Shown: in pieces, positions 17,726 through 26,672 of the stretch
How the letters are laid out: every line of letters starts with the position of its first letter
Numbering within the stretch: position 1 is the first letter of the stretch
Assembly: GCA_964450955.1 (NCBI GenBank)
Contig: CAYVFI010000013.1
Location: 62,001 to 126,000 of the forward strand
Reading direction: 5' to 3'
Source: CAYNWT01 sp964450955
Lineage (GTDB): Bacteria > Planctomycetota > Planctomycetia > Planctomycetales > Planctomycetaceae
Length of the DNA: 64,000 bases
Notes under the pieces: model-generated
Database searches by the model: none
Told to the model about the DNA's origin: nothing
Seen by the model: the letters and a program-made list of their open reading frames with translations, nothing else
Made by a program: the position numbers and the translations under genes

Positions 17726-18610
17726 ATGCTACTAAGCATGACCGGATTCGGCGAAGCTCGCCGAGAAACCGATGCCATTAACGTCACCGTCGAAGTGCGC
17801 GCGGTTAATAATCGCTACCTGAAAGTGATGACCCGATCGCCGGACGCGTACGCCGCCTACGAATCGGAAATCGAAAAGGTCGTTCGCACCAGGGTCGCTC
17901 GCGGCACGGTCAACGTCACTATTCGAGCGTCGTTGGTTGGGAAAGCCGCGGCAACTCAGCTTAACACCGACGCACTTTCAGCCTACTGGAAACAGTTCGA
18001 AGCGCTCTCCGGGAAGCTGGGCGTTTCGATGCCGGAAGATTGCAGCGTGCTGCTTAGCCTCCCGGATGCTTTGTCAGAAGGTACAGACAAGACGCAGTCA
18101 CTTCGCGAACACTGGCCGATTGTGGCCGAGGTAATTCGCGAAGCCGTTGAGAACCTGAATAAGTTCCGCCTGACCGAAGGCGAATCGATGGCCGCCGACC
18201 TGCAGACTCAGTGCGGGGTGCTAAGTACTGAACTGGCCGGTATCGGCGACAAGGCCCCGGCCGTGGTTTCGGAATACCGCGATCGTCTGCTGGAACGCGT
18301 TCGTGAAATGGTTTCCGGAGCCAATGCCACGGTCGAAGAGGATGATCTCATTCGCGAGGTCAGCGTGTTTGCAGAGCGATGTGATATCAACGAAGAGATC
18401 AAACGATTGGAATCGCACCTTGGTCAGTTCGACGCATTCCTGAATGAGAGCACATCCCAGGGCCGAAAATTGGAGTTCCTGATCCAGGAGATGTTCCGGG
18501 AAACCAACACAATCGGCTCGAAGGCAAACAACGTACAAATTGCTCACAGTGTCGTTGAAATGAAATCCGCAATTGAAAAGATGAAGGAGATGGTGCAAAA
18601 CATCGAGTAA
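17726..18610 (+). CDS. yicC: YicC family endoribonuclease-like protein
   Basis: Conserved protein of the YicC/YloC family (294 residues), whose E. coli member is an RNA-cleaving enzyme. The N-terminus LLSMTGFGEARRE and EVRAVNNRYL is the family hallmark. The C-terminal DUF1732 part contains DINEEIKRLESHLGQF and GRKLEFLIQEMFRETNTIGSKA. The ATG at 17726 has AGGAA six bases upstream; the alternative ATG at 17711 lies directly against a hairpin and has no ribosome site. Followed by gmk, a neighbour seen in many bacteria. Confidence 0.93.
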   Translation: MLLSMTGFGEARRETDAINVTVEVRAVNNRYLKVMTRSPDAYAAYESEIEKVVRTRVARGTVNVTIRASLVGKAAATQLNTDALSAYWKQFEALSGKLGVSMPEDCSVLLSLPDALSEGTDKTQSLREHWPIVAEVIREAVENLNKFRLTEGESMAADLQTQCGVLSTELAGIGDKAPAVVSEYRDRLLERVREMVSGANATVEEDDLIREVSVFAERCDINEEIKRLESHLGQFDAFLNESTSQGRKLEFLIQEMFRETNTIGSKANNVQIAHSVVEMKSAIEKMKEMVQNIE

Positions 18611-18712
18611 CCAGTCGGAGCGTTGCCGACTTCGTCCCGCGATTAGACCTTGCGGACCCCGAAGGCTGGCTGCTCGGCTACCACGCACCATCGCCCTGAC
18701 AGGAGCGGTTTT

Positions 18713-19309
18713 ATGTCGTCTGAAGAAAGTCAGCGAGTCGGCATTTTTGTACTATCGGGTCCAAGCGGCAGTGGCAAATCAACAATTGTCGGTCACCTAA
18801 TGGACGGGAATCCTGTTCCGCTGCTCAAATGCATCTCAGCGACGACCCGGCCGGCTCGACCTGGCGAAGTCGACGGTGAAGCGTACCATTTCCTTGATCC
18901 AGACGAGTTTCACCGGCGAAAAGACGCTGGAGACTTCATTGAGACTGAGGAAGTGTTCAAATCGGGGTACTGGTACGGGACGCTGAAATCAGAACTGAAC
19001 CGGGCGGCAGAGGCCGGAGCCTGGGCTTTTCTGGAAATCGACGTCAGTGGAGCCCTCAAGGTCATGGAACAGTATCCAAATGCTGTTACGATTTTCCTGA
19101 AGACACCTTCCCCGGAAGAGTATGAACGTCGCCTCCGCAGTCGCGGCACGGAAGACGAAGCTAAGATTCAACGCCGAGTGCAAACGGCGACGGAAGAACT
19201 GAAGTACGCTGATCGCTACCGTTACACAGTGATCAACGACGAAATCCCTAAGACTGTCGAAGAGATCTCGGAGATTCTCAAGGCCGAGGAGAGCAAAACG
19301 AATGCTTGA
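18713..19309 (+). CDS. gmk: Guanylate kinase
   Basis: Phosphorylates GMP to GDP (198 residues). The P-loop is SGPSGSGKSTI, followed by SATTRPARPGEVDGEAYHFL, the GMP-binding segment with its conserved arginines and tyrosine. Then come GYWYGTLKSELNRA and AFLEIDVSGALKV, and the lid has RLRSRGTEDEAKIQRR. The ATG at 18713 has AGGAG about seven bases upstream. The 3' end overlaps rpoZ by eight bases, so the two are translationally coupled, a common pairing in bacteria. Confidence 0.96.
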   Translation: MSSEESQRVGIFVLSGPSGSGKSTIVGHLMDGNPVPLLKCISATTRPARPGEVDGEAYHFLDPDEFHRRKDAGDFIETEEVFKSGYWYGTLKSELNRAAEAGAWAFLEIDVSGALKVMEQYPNAVTIFLKTPSPEEYERRLRSRGTEDEAKIQRRVQTATEELKYADRYRYTVINDEIPKTVEEISEILKAEESKTNA

Positions 19310-19577
19310 TGACTTTCGCAACGAAGAACTCGTCAAAAAAGTTGGCGGTCGATTCAAACTGACCACGCTCATTCAAAAACGAATGGTAGCGCTTAACAGA
19401 GGCGCCCGGCCGCTGATTGACCTGGCGACCAAGAATCAGATGGAAATTGTGGTCGCTGAAATTCTGAATGACAAAATTTACCTGGACACAGCCGGTAACG
19501 TGCAGGCTGCCGAAGCCGATGCGGTTGAAGCAGTCGACGATGGTGGTCCGTCACTGGCGGACATTGCCCCTGAGTAG
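19302..19577 (+). CDS. rpoZ: DNA-directed RNA polymerase subunit omega
   Basis: 91-residue omega subunit, which helps assemble RNA polymerase. It shows KVGGRFKLTTLIQKRMVALNRGARPLI, the omega core helix with the conserved RF-LT and GARPL, then the helix EIVVAEILNDKI. The tail is acidic. It begins inside the end of gmk. A strong terminator 55 bases after the stop closes this transcription unit. Confidence 0.9.
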   Translation: MLDDFRNEELVKKVGGRFKLTTLIQKRMVALNRGARPLIDLATKNQMEIVVAEILNDKIYLDTAGNVQAAEADAVEAVDDGGPSLADIAPE

Positions 19578-19632
19578 GTTTTGATCTCACCGAAGTGCAA
19601 CGATCTTCGGCCGAGCAACATGAACGGAATTC

Positions 19633-19671
19633 AGAAGCCCGGCTTTCCACAAGCCGGGCTTCTATCTTTTT
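19633..19671 (+). terminator. Rho-independent terminator after rpoZ
   Basis: AGAAGCCCGGCTT and AAGCCGGGCTTCT form a perfect 13-base-pair stem with a five-base loop, followed by TATCTTTTT. It separates the tpiA-rpoZ genes from coaC, whose ATG follows 13 bases after the T-rich stretch. Confidence 0.93.
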
Positions 19672-19684
19672 GCAGGACTAAGCA

Positions 19685-20224
19685 ATGAAAGGCAAACAGA
19701 TCCTCGTCGGTGTCACCGGCGGCATCGCGGCTTACAAGACTGCCGATCTGGTAAGTCAACTGGTTCAAAAAGAAGTTGGCGTGTCCGTCGTGATGACCGA
19801 ATCTGCAACGAGGTTTGTCGGCCCAACCACCTTCCAGGCTCTCACTGGTCGACCGGTTCATTCCGAACTGTTCAGTCCACAGGAACACTTCCAGGGGGAA
19901 CACATTGGCCTCGCGCGGCGAGCTGAGTTGCTGGTCATCGCTCCGGCAACGGCATCCACACTCGCTCGGCTTGCCAACGGTATGTCTGACGACTTGCTAT
20001 CAACATGTTACCTCGTCACCACCGCGCCGGTTCTTTTGGCTCCCGCGATGAACTGCGAAATGTGGGACAAGCCGTCAGTGCAACGAAACGTCAGGCAACT
20101 CAAAGACGATGGCGTGCACATTATTGAACCGGGCTCAGGCTGGCTAAGTTGCGGACAAGTCGGGGCAGGGCGGATGGCCGAACCAAAAGAGATCCTGGAA
20201 CACATCACCGGCTTGGTGAAGTGA
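19685..20224 (+). CDS. coaC: Phosphopantothenoylcysteine decarboxylase (CoaC-type flavoprotein)
   Basis: FMN enzyme of coenzyme A synthesis, 179 residues. The family motifs are all visible: ILVGVTGGIAAYK at the N-terminus, HIGLARRAELLVIAPATASTLARLANGMSDDLLS with the active-site histidine, APAMNCEMW, and SGWLSCGQVGAGRMAEP with the substrate-lid cysteine. In most bacteria it is fused to CoaB; here it ends ten bases before a separate coaB gene, as also occurs in some other phyla. Confidence 0.93.
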   Translation: MKGKQILVGVTGGIAAYKTADLVSQLVQKEVGVSVVMTESATRFVGPTTFQALTGRPVHSELFSPQEHFQGEHIGLARRAELLVIAPATASTLARLANGMSDDLLSTCYLVTTAPVLLAPAMNCEMWDKPSVQRNVRQLKDDGVHIIEPGSGWLSCGQVGAGRMAEPKEILEHITGLVK

Positions 20225-20234
20225 GGCTGGTTCC

Positions 20235-20861
20235 ATGCGAATTCTGATTACCGCCGGACCAACTCGCGAATACCTTGACGACGTTCGTTTTTTGTCAAAC
20301 GCCAGTAGTGGGCAGATGGGTTACGCCATCGCAGCAGCCTGTGTTGCGACCGGCCACGAAGCCGTTCTCGTCTCCGGGCCTGTGAATCTCGAACCGCCGC
20401 CGGGTTGTGAATTCCAACCAGTCGAAACGACTGCGGACCTCGAAGAAGCGTGCACTCAGTTGTTTCCCGATTGTGATGGAGTCATCGCGGCCGCCGCCGT
20501 TTGCGACTACCGCCCCAAACAACGCGTGGAGGGCAAGTTGAAGAAGACGGGCGGCAAGGTTGTGTTTGAAATGGTCGAAACGACGGACGTCCTTGCGGCA
20601 CTCGGCCGCAGTAAAACGAACCAGCAATGGATCGTTGGCTTCGCGCTGGAATCACAAAACCCACGCGAAAACGCGCTGCGAAAGATCAAAGCCAAGAACT
20701 GCAATTTTATTGTTCTCAACGACACCTCAGCCATCGGATCGACGCAAAATTCCGTCGAACTGATCAATGCCGATGGTCAGACAGAAATCATTCTCAGCGG
20801 TCCAAAGCCTGCGATCGCGAACGAGTTGGTCGCCTGGTTAACGAACCATTTTGTTCGTTAA
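20235..20861 (+). CDS. coaB: Phosphopantothenate--cysteine ligase (CoaB-type, separate protein)
   Basis: Joins cysteine to phosphopantothenate in coenzyme A synthesis (208 residues). It starts with RILITAGPTREYLDDVRFLSNASSGQMGYAIA, the CoaB signature, and has AAAVCDYRP, the KLKK segment and GFALESQN, which carry conserved binding residues. It follows coaC with a ten-base gap, forming a split coaC-coaB pair. Both gene products would act consecutively. Confidence 0.93.
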   Translation: MRILITAGPTREYLDDVRFLSNASSGQMGYAIAAACVATGHEAVLVSGPVNLEPPPGCEFQPVETTADLEEACTQLFPDCDGVIAAAAVCDYRPKQRVEGKLKKTGGKVVFEMVETTDVLAALGRSKTNQQWIVGFALESQNPRENALRKIKAKNCNFIVLNDTSAIGSTQNSVELINADGQTEIILSGPKPAIANELVAWLTNHFVR

Positions 20862-20937
20862 TCAGCCGGAGTAGTTGCGCTGGCTAGAGTTCCACTGCGG
20901 CACCCTTGGTAGGCCTTCAGCGAAAGTTGCCACACGC

Positions 20938-22455
20938 TCAGTCCGGCATCCTCGGCAGTTGGACTGAGAACACCGACCCGGCCCCAACCGTACTTTCAAC
21001 CAAAATGGTCCCGCCGTGCGCTTCGACAATCGCCTTGCAAATCGCAAGGCCTAAACCACTGCCACCGATCTCACGCGAGCGTTCCGATTCCACTCGATAG
21101 AACCGATCGAAGATTCTCGAAAGATGTTCTTCCGCAATCCCCTCGCCCGAATCCGCCACAGCGGTCACCACGTGATCGCCATCAACCGCGATTGACACTT
21201 CAATCAGCCCGCCATCAGCAGTGTAGGCAATCGCATTGGTAATCAGATTGGTCAACACTTGCCCCAACCGCCCGCGGTCACCGTTGATGAGTGCGGGAAC
21301 CGTTTCGCTGCGAACACTGATTCGCTTTGCCTTCGCCAGCAGCCGTGTTGCCTGCACAACTTCATCAACGATGTCGGCCAGATTTTCTTTTTGAAGTCGA
21401 AGGTGCTGTCCGTTTGCATCCAGTCGCGACAACGACAGCAGTGATTCTACCAATGACGTCATGCGGGCAGTCGATCGTTGGCAGGTTTCCAACGCCGCGC
21501 GATACTCCTTGGCGCTGCGTTGTTTGGACAAAGCGAGTTCCTGGTGCATGCGAATGACCGACAGCGGCGTTCGCAGTTCATGTGATGCGTCGGCGGTAAA
21601 CTGCACTTGCTGCTGGAACGCGGTTTCCAATCGGTCGAACGTGTCGTTAAGCGTTGTCGACAACTCTTCGAACTCCAGGTCCATCTCAGAACCATCAATC
21701 CGAGCCGACAAATCCTGTTCAGAAATTTCGGCGGCGACCTTGCTGATCTTGCGAATCGGACGAACCGAACGCCGCGACAAAATCCAGCCCCCGGTTAGGC
21801 CCAGAGCGAACACAGTGCAGCCAATCCCGGTCAGAAGAAGCAGCAGGTTGTGAATGTCCGCGAGGTCCGGTCCAAGGTCGCGGCCCACCAAAACGATTGT
21901 TCCAGCCGGCCCACCGGAATAGGCCTCGCGAATGCGACCGCGCGATCGGAACCGCCACTGTCTCCCGCGGTTGGGCCCTTCCTCCCGCCTTGCATTGGAG
22001 GGGCCTTTGGTTCGATCACGGCCACGACCACCCTCAGCCATTATGGGTGCCTGACCACCCACCCCCGACGCTGACGCGTGCAGCCGAGTCCCGCGAGGGC
22101 CCCAAATGACAAAGTATGGCTCCGCGTGTGTGCCAGGTTCGGTTACGGCAGGGCGGGGTTGTTGTCGGGAGAACGTCCGTGGCACCTGCAAGTCGGTGAG
22201 CAACCGAAGCAGGTCAGCCGACTCCAGTTCCAGTTCTGAGTCGGATTCGGGTTCCAGAAACATCCTGAACACGGGCCCTGGAGCAGCGTGCAATTGCCCG
22301 CGTAGCACCTCGCCCGCGGCGGTGAGTTCGCTATCTGCAGCGCCAAGTCGCGCGTGTCGTTGTTGCACGTACAGAATGATGGCAAACGCAACGATCACTG
22401 TCGCCAGAATCGCCGCGTGCCAGATTTGGATTCGCCATCGCAGCGACCTAGCCAT
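20938..22455 (-). CDS. Two-component sensor histidine kinase, HAMP-containing
   Basis: Membrane sensor kinase, 505 residues. An N-terminal helix (about 10-32) and a second helix (about 225-250, LLLLLTGIGCTVFALGLTGG) enclose a periplasmic domain rich in R, G and P with no recognised fold. A HAMP linker follows, then HisKA with the phospho-histidine in FTADASHELRTPLSVIRMHQ. The ATPase domain shows N in NLITNAIAYTADGG, then DSGEGIAEE, FDRFYRVE and GSGLGLAICKAIVEAHGG. The ATG at 22455 overlaps the response-regulator stop by eight bases, so the pair is coupled. The frame runs further upstream, but that part overlaps the regulator gene. The signal sensed is unknown. Confidence 0.92.
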   Translation of the reverse strand: MARSLRWRIQIWHAAILATVIVAFAIILYVQQRHARLGAADSELTAAGEVLRGQLHAAPGPVFRMFLEPESDSELELESADLLRLLTDLQVPRTFSRQQPRPAVTEPGTHAEPYFVIWGPRGTRLHASASGVGGQAPIMAEGGRGRDRTKGPSNARREEGPNRGRQWRFRSRGRIREAYSGGPAGTIVLVGRDLGPDLADIHNLLLLLTGIGCTVFALGLTGGWILSRRSVRPIRKISKVAAEISEQDLSARIDGSEMDLEFEELSTTLNDTFDRLETAFQQQVQFTADASHELRTPLSVIRMHQELALSKQRSAKEYRAALETCQRSTARMTSLVESLLSLSRLDANGQHLRLQKENLADIVDEVVQATRLLAKAKRISVRSETVPALINGDRGRLGQVLTNLITNAIAYTADGGLIEVSIAVDGDHVVTAVADSGEGIAEEHLSRIFDRFYRVESERSREIGGSGLGLAICKAIVEAHGGTILVESTVGAGSVFSVQLPRMPD

Positions 22456-23101
22456 CAATGATGTACCCCTCACCGCGTCGAGTCCGAATGAACTCCTTCC
22501 CCAACTGCGCGCGGATGCGAGAGATGTAGACATCGACAATGTTTGACATCGTGTCGTGAGTATCATCAAACAGATGATCGTAAATCATTGTGCGGGTCAC
22601 CAACTTACCCCGATTCAGAATCAACAGTTCGACGAGGCGATATTCGCGAGCCGTAAACGTGATTGGCTTACCGTCCAGACTCACCTGTCTGGCTGTCGTA
22701 TCAATAGAAACCGCGCCGACATCGACAACAGGCGTTTGTTGATTGCTACTGCGCCGAATCAGAGAACGCAGTCGCGCCTGAAGTTCGGCAAGTTCGAATG
22801 GCTTAACCAGATAGTCATCAGCGCCGGCGTCCAACCCCTTAACCCGATCGTCTACCGCATCACGTGCGGTAAGTAACAGCACCGGAGTATTCTTTTCGCG
22901 CCGTAGTGCTGCCAACAACTCCAGCCCGCCAAGCTTAGGCAGCATGATGTCCAGGACAATCGCGTCGTAGTTCCAGACTCCGGCCTTGTACAAACCCTCT
23001 TCGCCGTCCGCCGCATCGTCGACGGCGTAGTCTTCCTCGCGCAAGGCCTGACAAAGCCCACTGCGCAGGTCCGGTTCGTCTTCAACAACAAGAATTCTCA
23101 A
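22448..23101 (-). CDS. OmpR/PhoB-family response regulator
   Basis: DNA-binding regulator of about 217 residues. The receiver domain has RILVVEDEPDLRSGL, the phospho-acceptor in YDAIVLDIMLP, LLLTAR and the lysine in DDYLVKPFELAEL. The C-terminal winged helix contains FTAREYRLVELLILNRGKLVTRTMIYDHLFDD and VDVYISRIRAQLGKEFIRTRRGEGY. Start chosen at a TTG with GGAG just upstream; a TTG 21 bases earlier is possible. It is the first gene of the pair with the histidine kinase, which probably phosphorylates it. Confidence 0.92.
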   Translation of the reverse strand: MRILVVEDEPDLRSGLCQALREEDYAVDDAADGEEGLYKAGVWNYDAIVLDIMLPKLGGLELLAALRREKNTPVLLLTARDAVDDRVKGLDAGADDYLVKPFELAELQARLRSLIRRSSNQQTPVVDVGAVSIDTTARQVSLDGKPITFTAREYRLVELLILNRGKLVTRTMIYDHLFDDTHDTMSNIVDVYISRIRAQLGKEFIRTRRGEGYIIDG

Positions 23102-23562
23102 GCGGGCTCCCAACTTCAGCAACCTGTTAACGATAGCTTAGCATGAAAGTGAGTACGGCCCCCGTGCCCGTGTGAGGCGACCCTCTGCTTAATCCTGTAT
23201 GTCCACGCTGTCACTCATCAGGTCAGCGAAGCCCGGCTGCTCAAGTCCACAGATGCATCGCCCCGGAACCGCAACCAGAAATCGCAACCGGAACCAACGA
23301 CGCGCGGTCGCTTTGTGCGAAATCCATCGCGTTCGTTTCGTACGGATGGTTTCAGAATTTGATTATCCCAACCGAACCTTGCATCAACATGAATACGCCC
23401 GAAGTGGCTCCCGAAATCAGTAAGCCACCTACCAAACGGCCTCACCATGTACGGCGAAAGGCGTGAGTGAGTCGTCACCGTTGACTGCATTGACAGAGAA
23501 GCGTTGCGGCGGGTGTTGTTCGCCTCGCAAGTCGGCTGGCGGCCGGCATGCGGCGGTGCGAC
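23102..23562. other. Intergenic region without a recognised gene
   Basis: About 460 bases between the response regulator start and the queE stop. Short frames exist on both strands, but none has a ribosome site or recognisable motif. A short CGCAACC-type repetition occurs near 23270-23300. The regulator's promoter should lie in the right-hand end of the nearest 100 bases; no clear consensus was seen. Confidence 0.5.
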
Positions 23563-24240
23563 TTACGTGCCTCGCACGTTTCCGAACTGTTCGATATGCA
23601 ATCGCGATGAGAACCGGAAGCCGTGTTCTTCGGCCAGCTTTTGGACCCAGTCCACTTTGCCGGCAAGTTGCTCACGAGTGATCGCCTGTGGCATGAGCCA
23701 CACGTGGTCGGCGGCAAGTTTCTCCAGAACAGAAACGTAGCGGGTGACTTCGGCGATATCGGCGGGCTTATCGATGACAAACTTGAAGTGGCAATCGTAA
23801 TTGGTCATCAACTGCCGGGTGACGTCGAAGTTGGTTCGAACCTCATCGTGACGCTTGCTCCACTTCGGATCGTCTGGCGTCGAGTTCGACATTTTCGGAC
23901 TAATGCACATCAGGTCGCAGTGCATGTCGCGGTATACGGTTCCTGCCGTCTCCACTGTGACCACTCGCCCCAGCGCGCCACAGGCTTTTGAAAGGGGCTC
24001 GATGTCGGCAGGAAGCATTGGTTCGCCGCCCGTGAGCACGACATGCTGAATACTACCGGCGGCAACCAGAGTGGCAATTTCTTCCCAGTCGTATTCGGTG
24101 CCCTCTGGCTTCCACGACGTGTACGGGGTATCGCAGAACGAACATCGCAGATTGCAACCGCTGGTACGTATAAACAACGACGGCGTTCCTGCGAACGGTC
24201 CTTCTCCCTGAATGGATTCGAATACTTCAGCTATCAGCAT
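23563..24240 (-). CDS. queE: 7-carboxy-7-deazaguanine synthase QueE
   Basis: Radical-SAM enzyme of the 7-deazaguanine (queuosine) pathway (225 residues). EVFESIQGEGPFAGTPSLFIRTSGCNLRC is the family N-terminus. The iron-sulfur ligands are in CNLRCSFCDTPYTSW, a CxxxCxxC variant typical of QueE, and TGGEPML follows. It lies 48 bases downstream of queC on the same strand, giving a queC-queE unit. The product feeds queuosine in tRNA or, less often, DNA modification. Confidence 0.94.
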   Translation of the reverse strand: MLIAEVFESIQGEGPFAGTPSLFIRTSGCNLRCSFCDTPYTSWKPEGTEYDWEEIATLVAAGSIQHVVLTGGEPMLPADIEPLSKACGALGRVVTVETAGTVYRDMHCDLMCISPKMSNSTPDDPKWSKRHDEVRTNFDVTRQLMTNYDCHFKFVIDKPADIAEVTRYVSVLEKLAADHVWLMPQAITREQLAGKVDWVQKLAEEHGFRFSSRLHIEQFGNVRGT

Positions 24241-24288
24241 GATGTCGCCGGGGAAACTCCGACCTTCTAAGAACGTGATGGGCGCAGA

Positions 24289-24984
24289 CTAAACTGCGTA
24301 GCGAATTGGATCTGCCGTCCCGGCTTCCGCGAATCCCTTCAGCCGCAATTGGCACGAATCGCAGCGACCACAAGATGTTCCGTCTGCGGCGGGATCATAG
24401 CAACTGTGCGTGAGTCCGTAGTCGACGCCCAGTTCCAAACCTCGCGTGATGATCTGCGCCTTCGTGAGTGAGATCAAGGGGGTATGAATCTGGAACCGAC
24501 CGGTTCCTTCGACGCCTGCCTTTGTGGCGAGATTGGCCATCTGTTCAAACGACTTGATGAACTCAGGTCGGCAGTCCGGGTACCCACTGTAATCGACTGC
24601 GTTCACGCCAATGAAAATGTCAAACGCATCAATCGACTCCGCCAGGCCCAGCCCGATCGACAGGAACACCGTGTTCCGAGCGGGAACGTAGGTCACTGGA
24701 ATGCCGGCTTCCATATCCTCATCCGAACGTCCCTTGGGTACGTCGATATCACCTGTCAGGGCAGAACCCGAAAAGGCAGCCGTATCCAGACCGTAGGCAA
24801 CATGGTTTGTCACGCCGTTGGCCGCACAGACTTTCTTCGCCGCTTCCAGTTCGAAGCTGTGTCGCTGGCCGTAATCAAACGACAAGGCGGTGACGTCGTA
24901 GCCTTCGCTGCGCGCAATCGCCAGCACAGTGGCGGAATCCAACCCGCCGCTGACAAGTGCGACGGCCTTTTTTGCTTCAGGCAT
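24289..24984 (-). CDS. queC: 7-cyano-7-deazaguanine synthase QueC
   Basis: ATP-dependent enzyme that makes preQ0 from 7-carboxy-7-deazaguanine (231 residues). The PP-loop is ALVSGGLDSAT; then come TALSFDYGQRHSFEL, YVPARNTVFLSIGL and GVNAVDYSGYPDCRPEF. The zinc cysteines are in HSCYDPAADGTSCGRCDSCQLR. The ATG at 24984 has AGGAAGA upstream; longer frames into 25104 lack coding character. It is upstream of queE. No clear preQ1 riboswitch was recognised in the preceding 270 bases, although a perfect hairpin occurs at 25164-25182. Confidence 0.94.
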   Translation of the reverse strand: MPEAKKAVALVSGGLDSATVLAIARSEGYDVTALSFDYGQRHSFELEAAKKVCAANGVTNHVAYGLDTAAFSGSALTGDIDVPKGRSDEDMEAGIPVTYVPARNTVFLSIGLGLAESIDAFDIFIGVNAVDYSGYPDCRPEFIKSFEQMANLATKAGVEGTGRFQIHTPLISLTKAQIITRGLELGVDYGLTHSCYDPAADGTSCGRCDSCQLRLKGFAEAGTADPIRYAV

Positions 24985-25163
24985 TTTTCTTCCTGTGGGA
25001 CAAGTGTGTCTATCTGTCAATGTGGGTGCAGCCGGTAGTGGGCGTGGTAACCAGTCCTTCGAACCGGGCAGAACACACGGGACTCGTTGCCTTGTCCACG
25101 ACATGAGGGTCCACGCTGCAAATCCGTCGAACCTTCCACTGACCGGCGCTGTCAGGTTTGCTG

Positions 25164-25182
25164 AATGCCCAACGTGGGCATT
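25164..25182. repeat. Perfect short hairpin between queC and hflX
   Basis: AATGCCCA and TGGGCATT flank ACG. It lies in the 284-base region between divergent queC and hflX. No T-run follows on either strand. Its role is unknown. Confidence 0.45.
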
Positions 25183-25268
25183 TCAGAGATTGTTGCATCC
25201 CAGGCAGCAACCTAAAATGATGATACGGGCGCAATTGCCGCCGATTCTTTGACTTGTCAGGAACAACC

Positions 25269-26585
25269 TTGGGCGACCCAAAACGAGAAGAACTGAGTGT
25301 TCAAAAACGGCGAGCCGTATTGGCTGCCGTGGTGCCCAATACCGGCCCACTTCCCAAAGATCAGGTTCTTGACGAACTGAAAGGTCTGGCCAAGACGGCT
25401 GGAGTGACCGTTGTCGGCGAAGTGGTTCAGTTCAGACAGCATCCTCACCCGGCCACGTGTTTTGGCAGCGGTAAGATTGAAGAACTTGAGATGATGGTCA
25501 AGGCAACCGACGCCGACCTCATCGTGTTCGACAACAACCTCACCCCCGCGCAGGGGAAGAACCTGGAAGAAGCTGTGAAGACGGTTATCGTCGACCGCAG
25601 TGAAGTTATTCTCGACATCTTCGCCACGCACGCGCGGACCTACGAAGCGATGCTGCAGGTCGAACTCGCGCAGTTGTTGTATTTCCGCACGCGATTGAAA
25701 CGCATGTGGACTCACCTGGAACGCATTCAGGGTGGTATCGGAACCGGACGTGGGCCCGGTGAAAAGCAATTGGAAACCGACCGCCGTTTGATTGACAAAC
25801 GCGTGTCTGAACTCAAACGCAAACTGCGCAACGTTGAAGAGCGCCGCGAGCGTACTGTCGAACAACGCAGCGACGAAACAACCGTCTCACTGGTTGGCTA
25901 CACCAACGCGGGCAAGAGTACTTTGATGAACTCCGTCACCGGAGCCGAAGTGCTGGCGGCCGACCGATTGTTTGCCACGCTGGATACCAGAACACGGCAG
26001 TGGGAAATTCCGAACTGGGGAACCGTACTACTAAGCGACACGGTTGGATTTGTTCGGAACCTGCCGCACCACCTGGTCGCATCGTTTCGTTCGACGTTGG
26101 AAGAAGCGCGACGCGCCGACCTGTTGCTGCATGTTGTCGATGCAAGTCACCCCGAAGCCGAACGGCAAATCCACACGGTCAATCAGGTTCTCGATGAAAT
26201 TGGCGTGGCGACCGACAATATGTTGTTGGTTTTGAACAAGGTTGACGCGGTTGAGGATCCGTCGTTCATTGACGTTCTGCGAGCACACCATTCAGACACC
26301 GTCACCATCAGTGCGGCGGACGGAACCGGAATGGAGAAACTGGTCACCGAAGTGGCATCACGTCTGGGTGAAGGCTACGTCGAGGCCGATATCGAAACCG
26401 GTATCGGCAACGGCAAAGTGCTGTCGTACATTGCGGCTCACGGCGAAGTGACCGAACGAACCTACACAGACGATCGCGTCACGCTGGCCTGCCGACTGCC
26501 GCGTCGATTCATTAACTCGTTGGCTGCCGATGATGACACAACCATCCGGTTCGCCGCGCCGGTTCCGGTTGTCGATCCCGAATGA
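25269..26585 (+). CDS. hflX: Ribosome-associated GTPase HflX
   Basis: GTPase that splits stalled ribosomes, 438 residues from the TTG at 25269. The HflX N-domain contains HPATCFGSGKIEEL and VFDNNLTPAQGKNLEE. A glycine-rich linker, GGIGTGRGPGEKQLETDRR, precedes the G domain with G1 GYTNAGKSTL, G3 DTVGF, and G4 in NKVD. The TTG has AGGA six bases upstream; an earlier TTG at 25254 has none. Its N-terminus, up to VLAAVVPNTG, is short. It stands alone, divergent from queC. Confidence 0.94.
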   Translation: MGDPKREELSVQKRRAVLAAVVPNTGPLPKDQVLDELKGLAKTAGVTVVGEVVQFRQHPHPATCFGSGKIEELEMMVKATDADLIVFDNNLTPAQGKNLEEAVKTVIVDRSEVILDIFATHARTYEAMLQVELAQLLYFRTRLKRMWTHLERIQGGIGTGRGPGEKQLETDRRLIDKRVSELKRKLRNVEERRERTVEQRSDETTVSLVGYTNAGKSTLMNSVTGAEVLAADRLFATLDTRTRQWEIPNWGTVLLSDTVGFVRNLPHHLVASFRSTLEEARRADLLLHVVDASHPEAERQIHTVNQVLDEIGVATDNMLLVLNKVDAVEDPSFIDVLRAHHSDTVTISAADGTGMEKLVTEVASRLGEGYVEADIETGIGNGKVLSYIAAHGEVTERTYTDDRVTLACRLPRRFINSLAADDDTTIRFAAPVPVVDPE

Positions 26586-26672
26586 GCCGTAGAACGGTTG
26601 AAAAGCATCGGGCTGCAAAATACCGGCTGAGGTCGTACGATATCGGTGACCACCAAACCATGGATCATCGAC

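Noticed and set aside
25061..25075. Possible tRNA T-arm (reverse complement GGTTCGAAGG)
   Set aside because: The last bases do not fit GGTTCGAATCC and no acceptor or anticodon arm surrounds it.
24985..25253. PreQ1 riboswitch before queC
   Set aside because: The expected short stem-loop with an A-rich tail could not be found; only an unrelated eight-base-pair hairpin is present.
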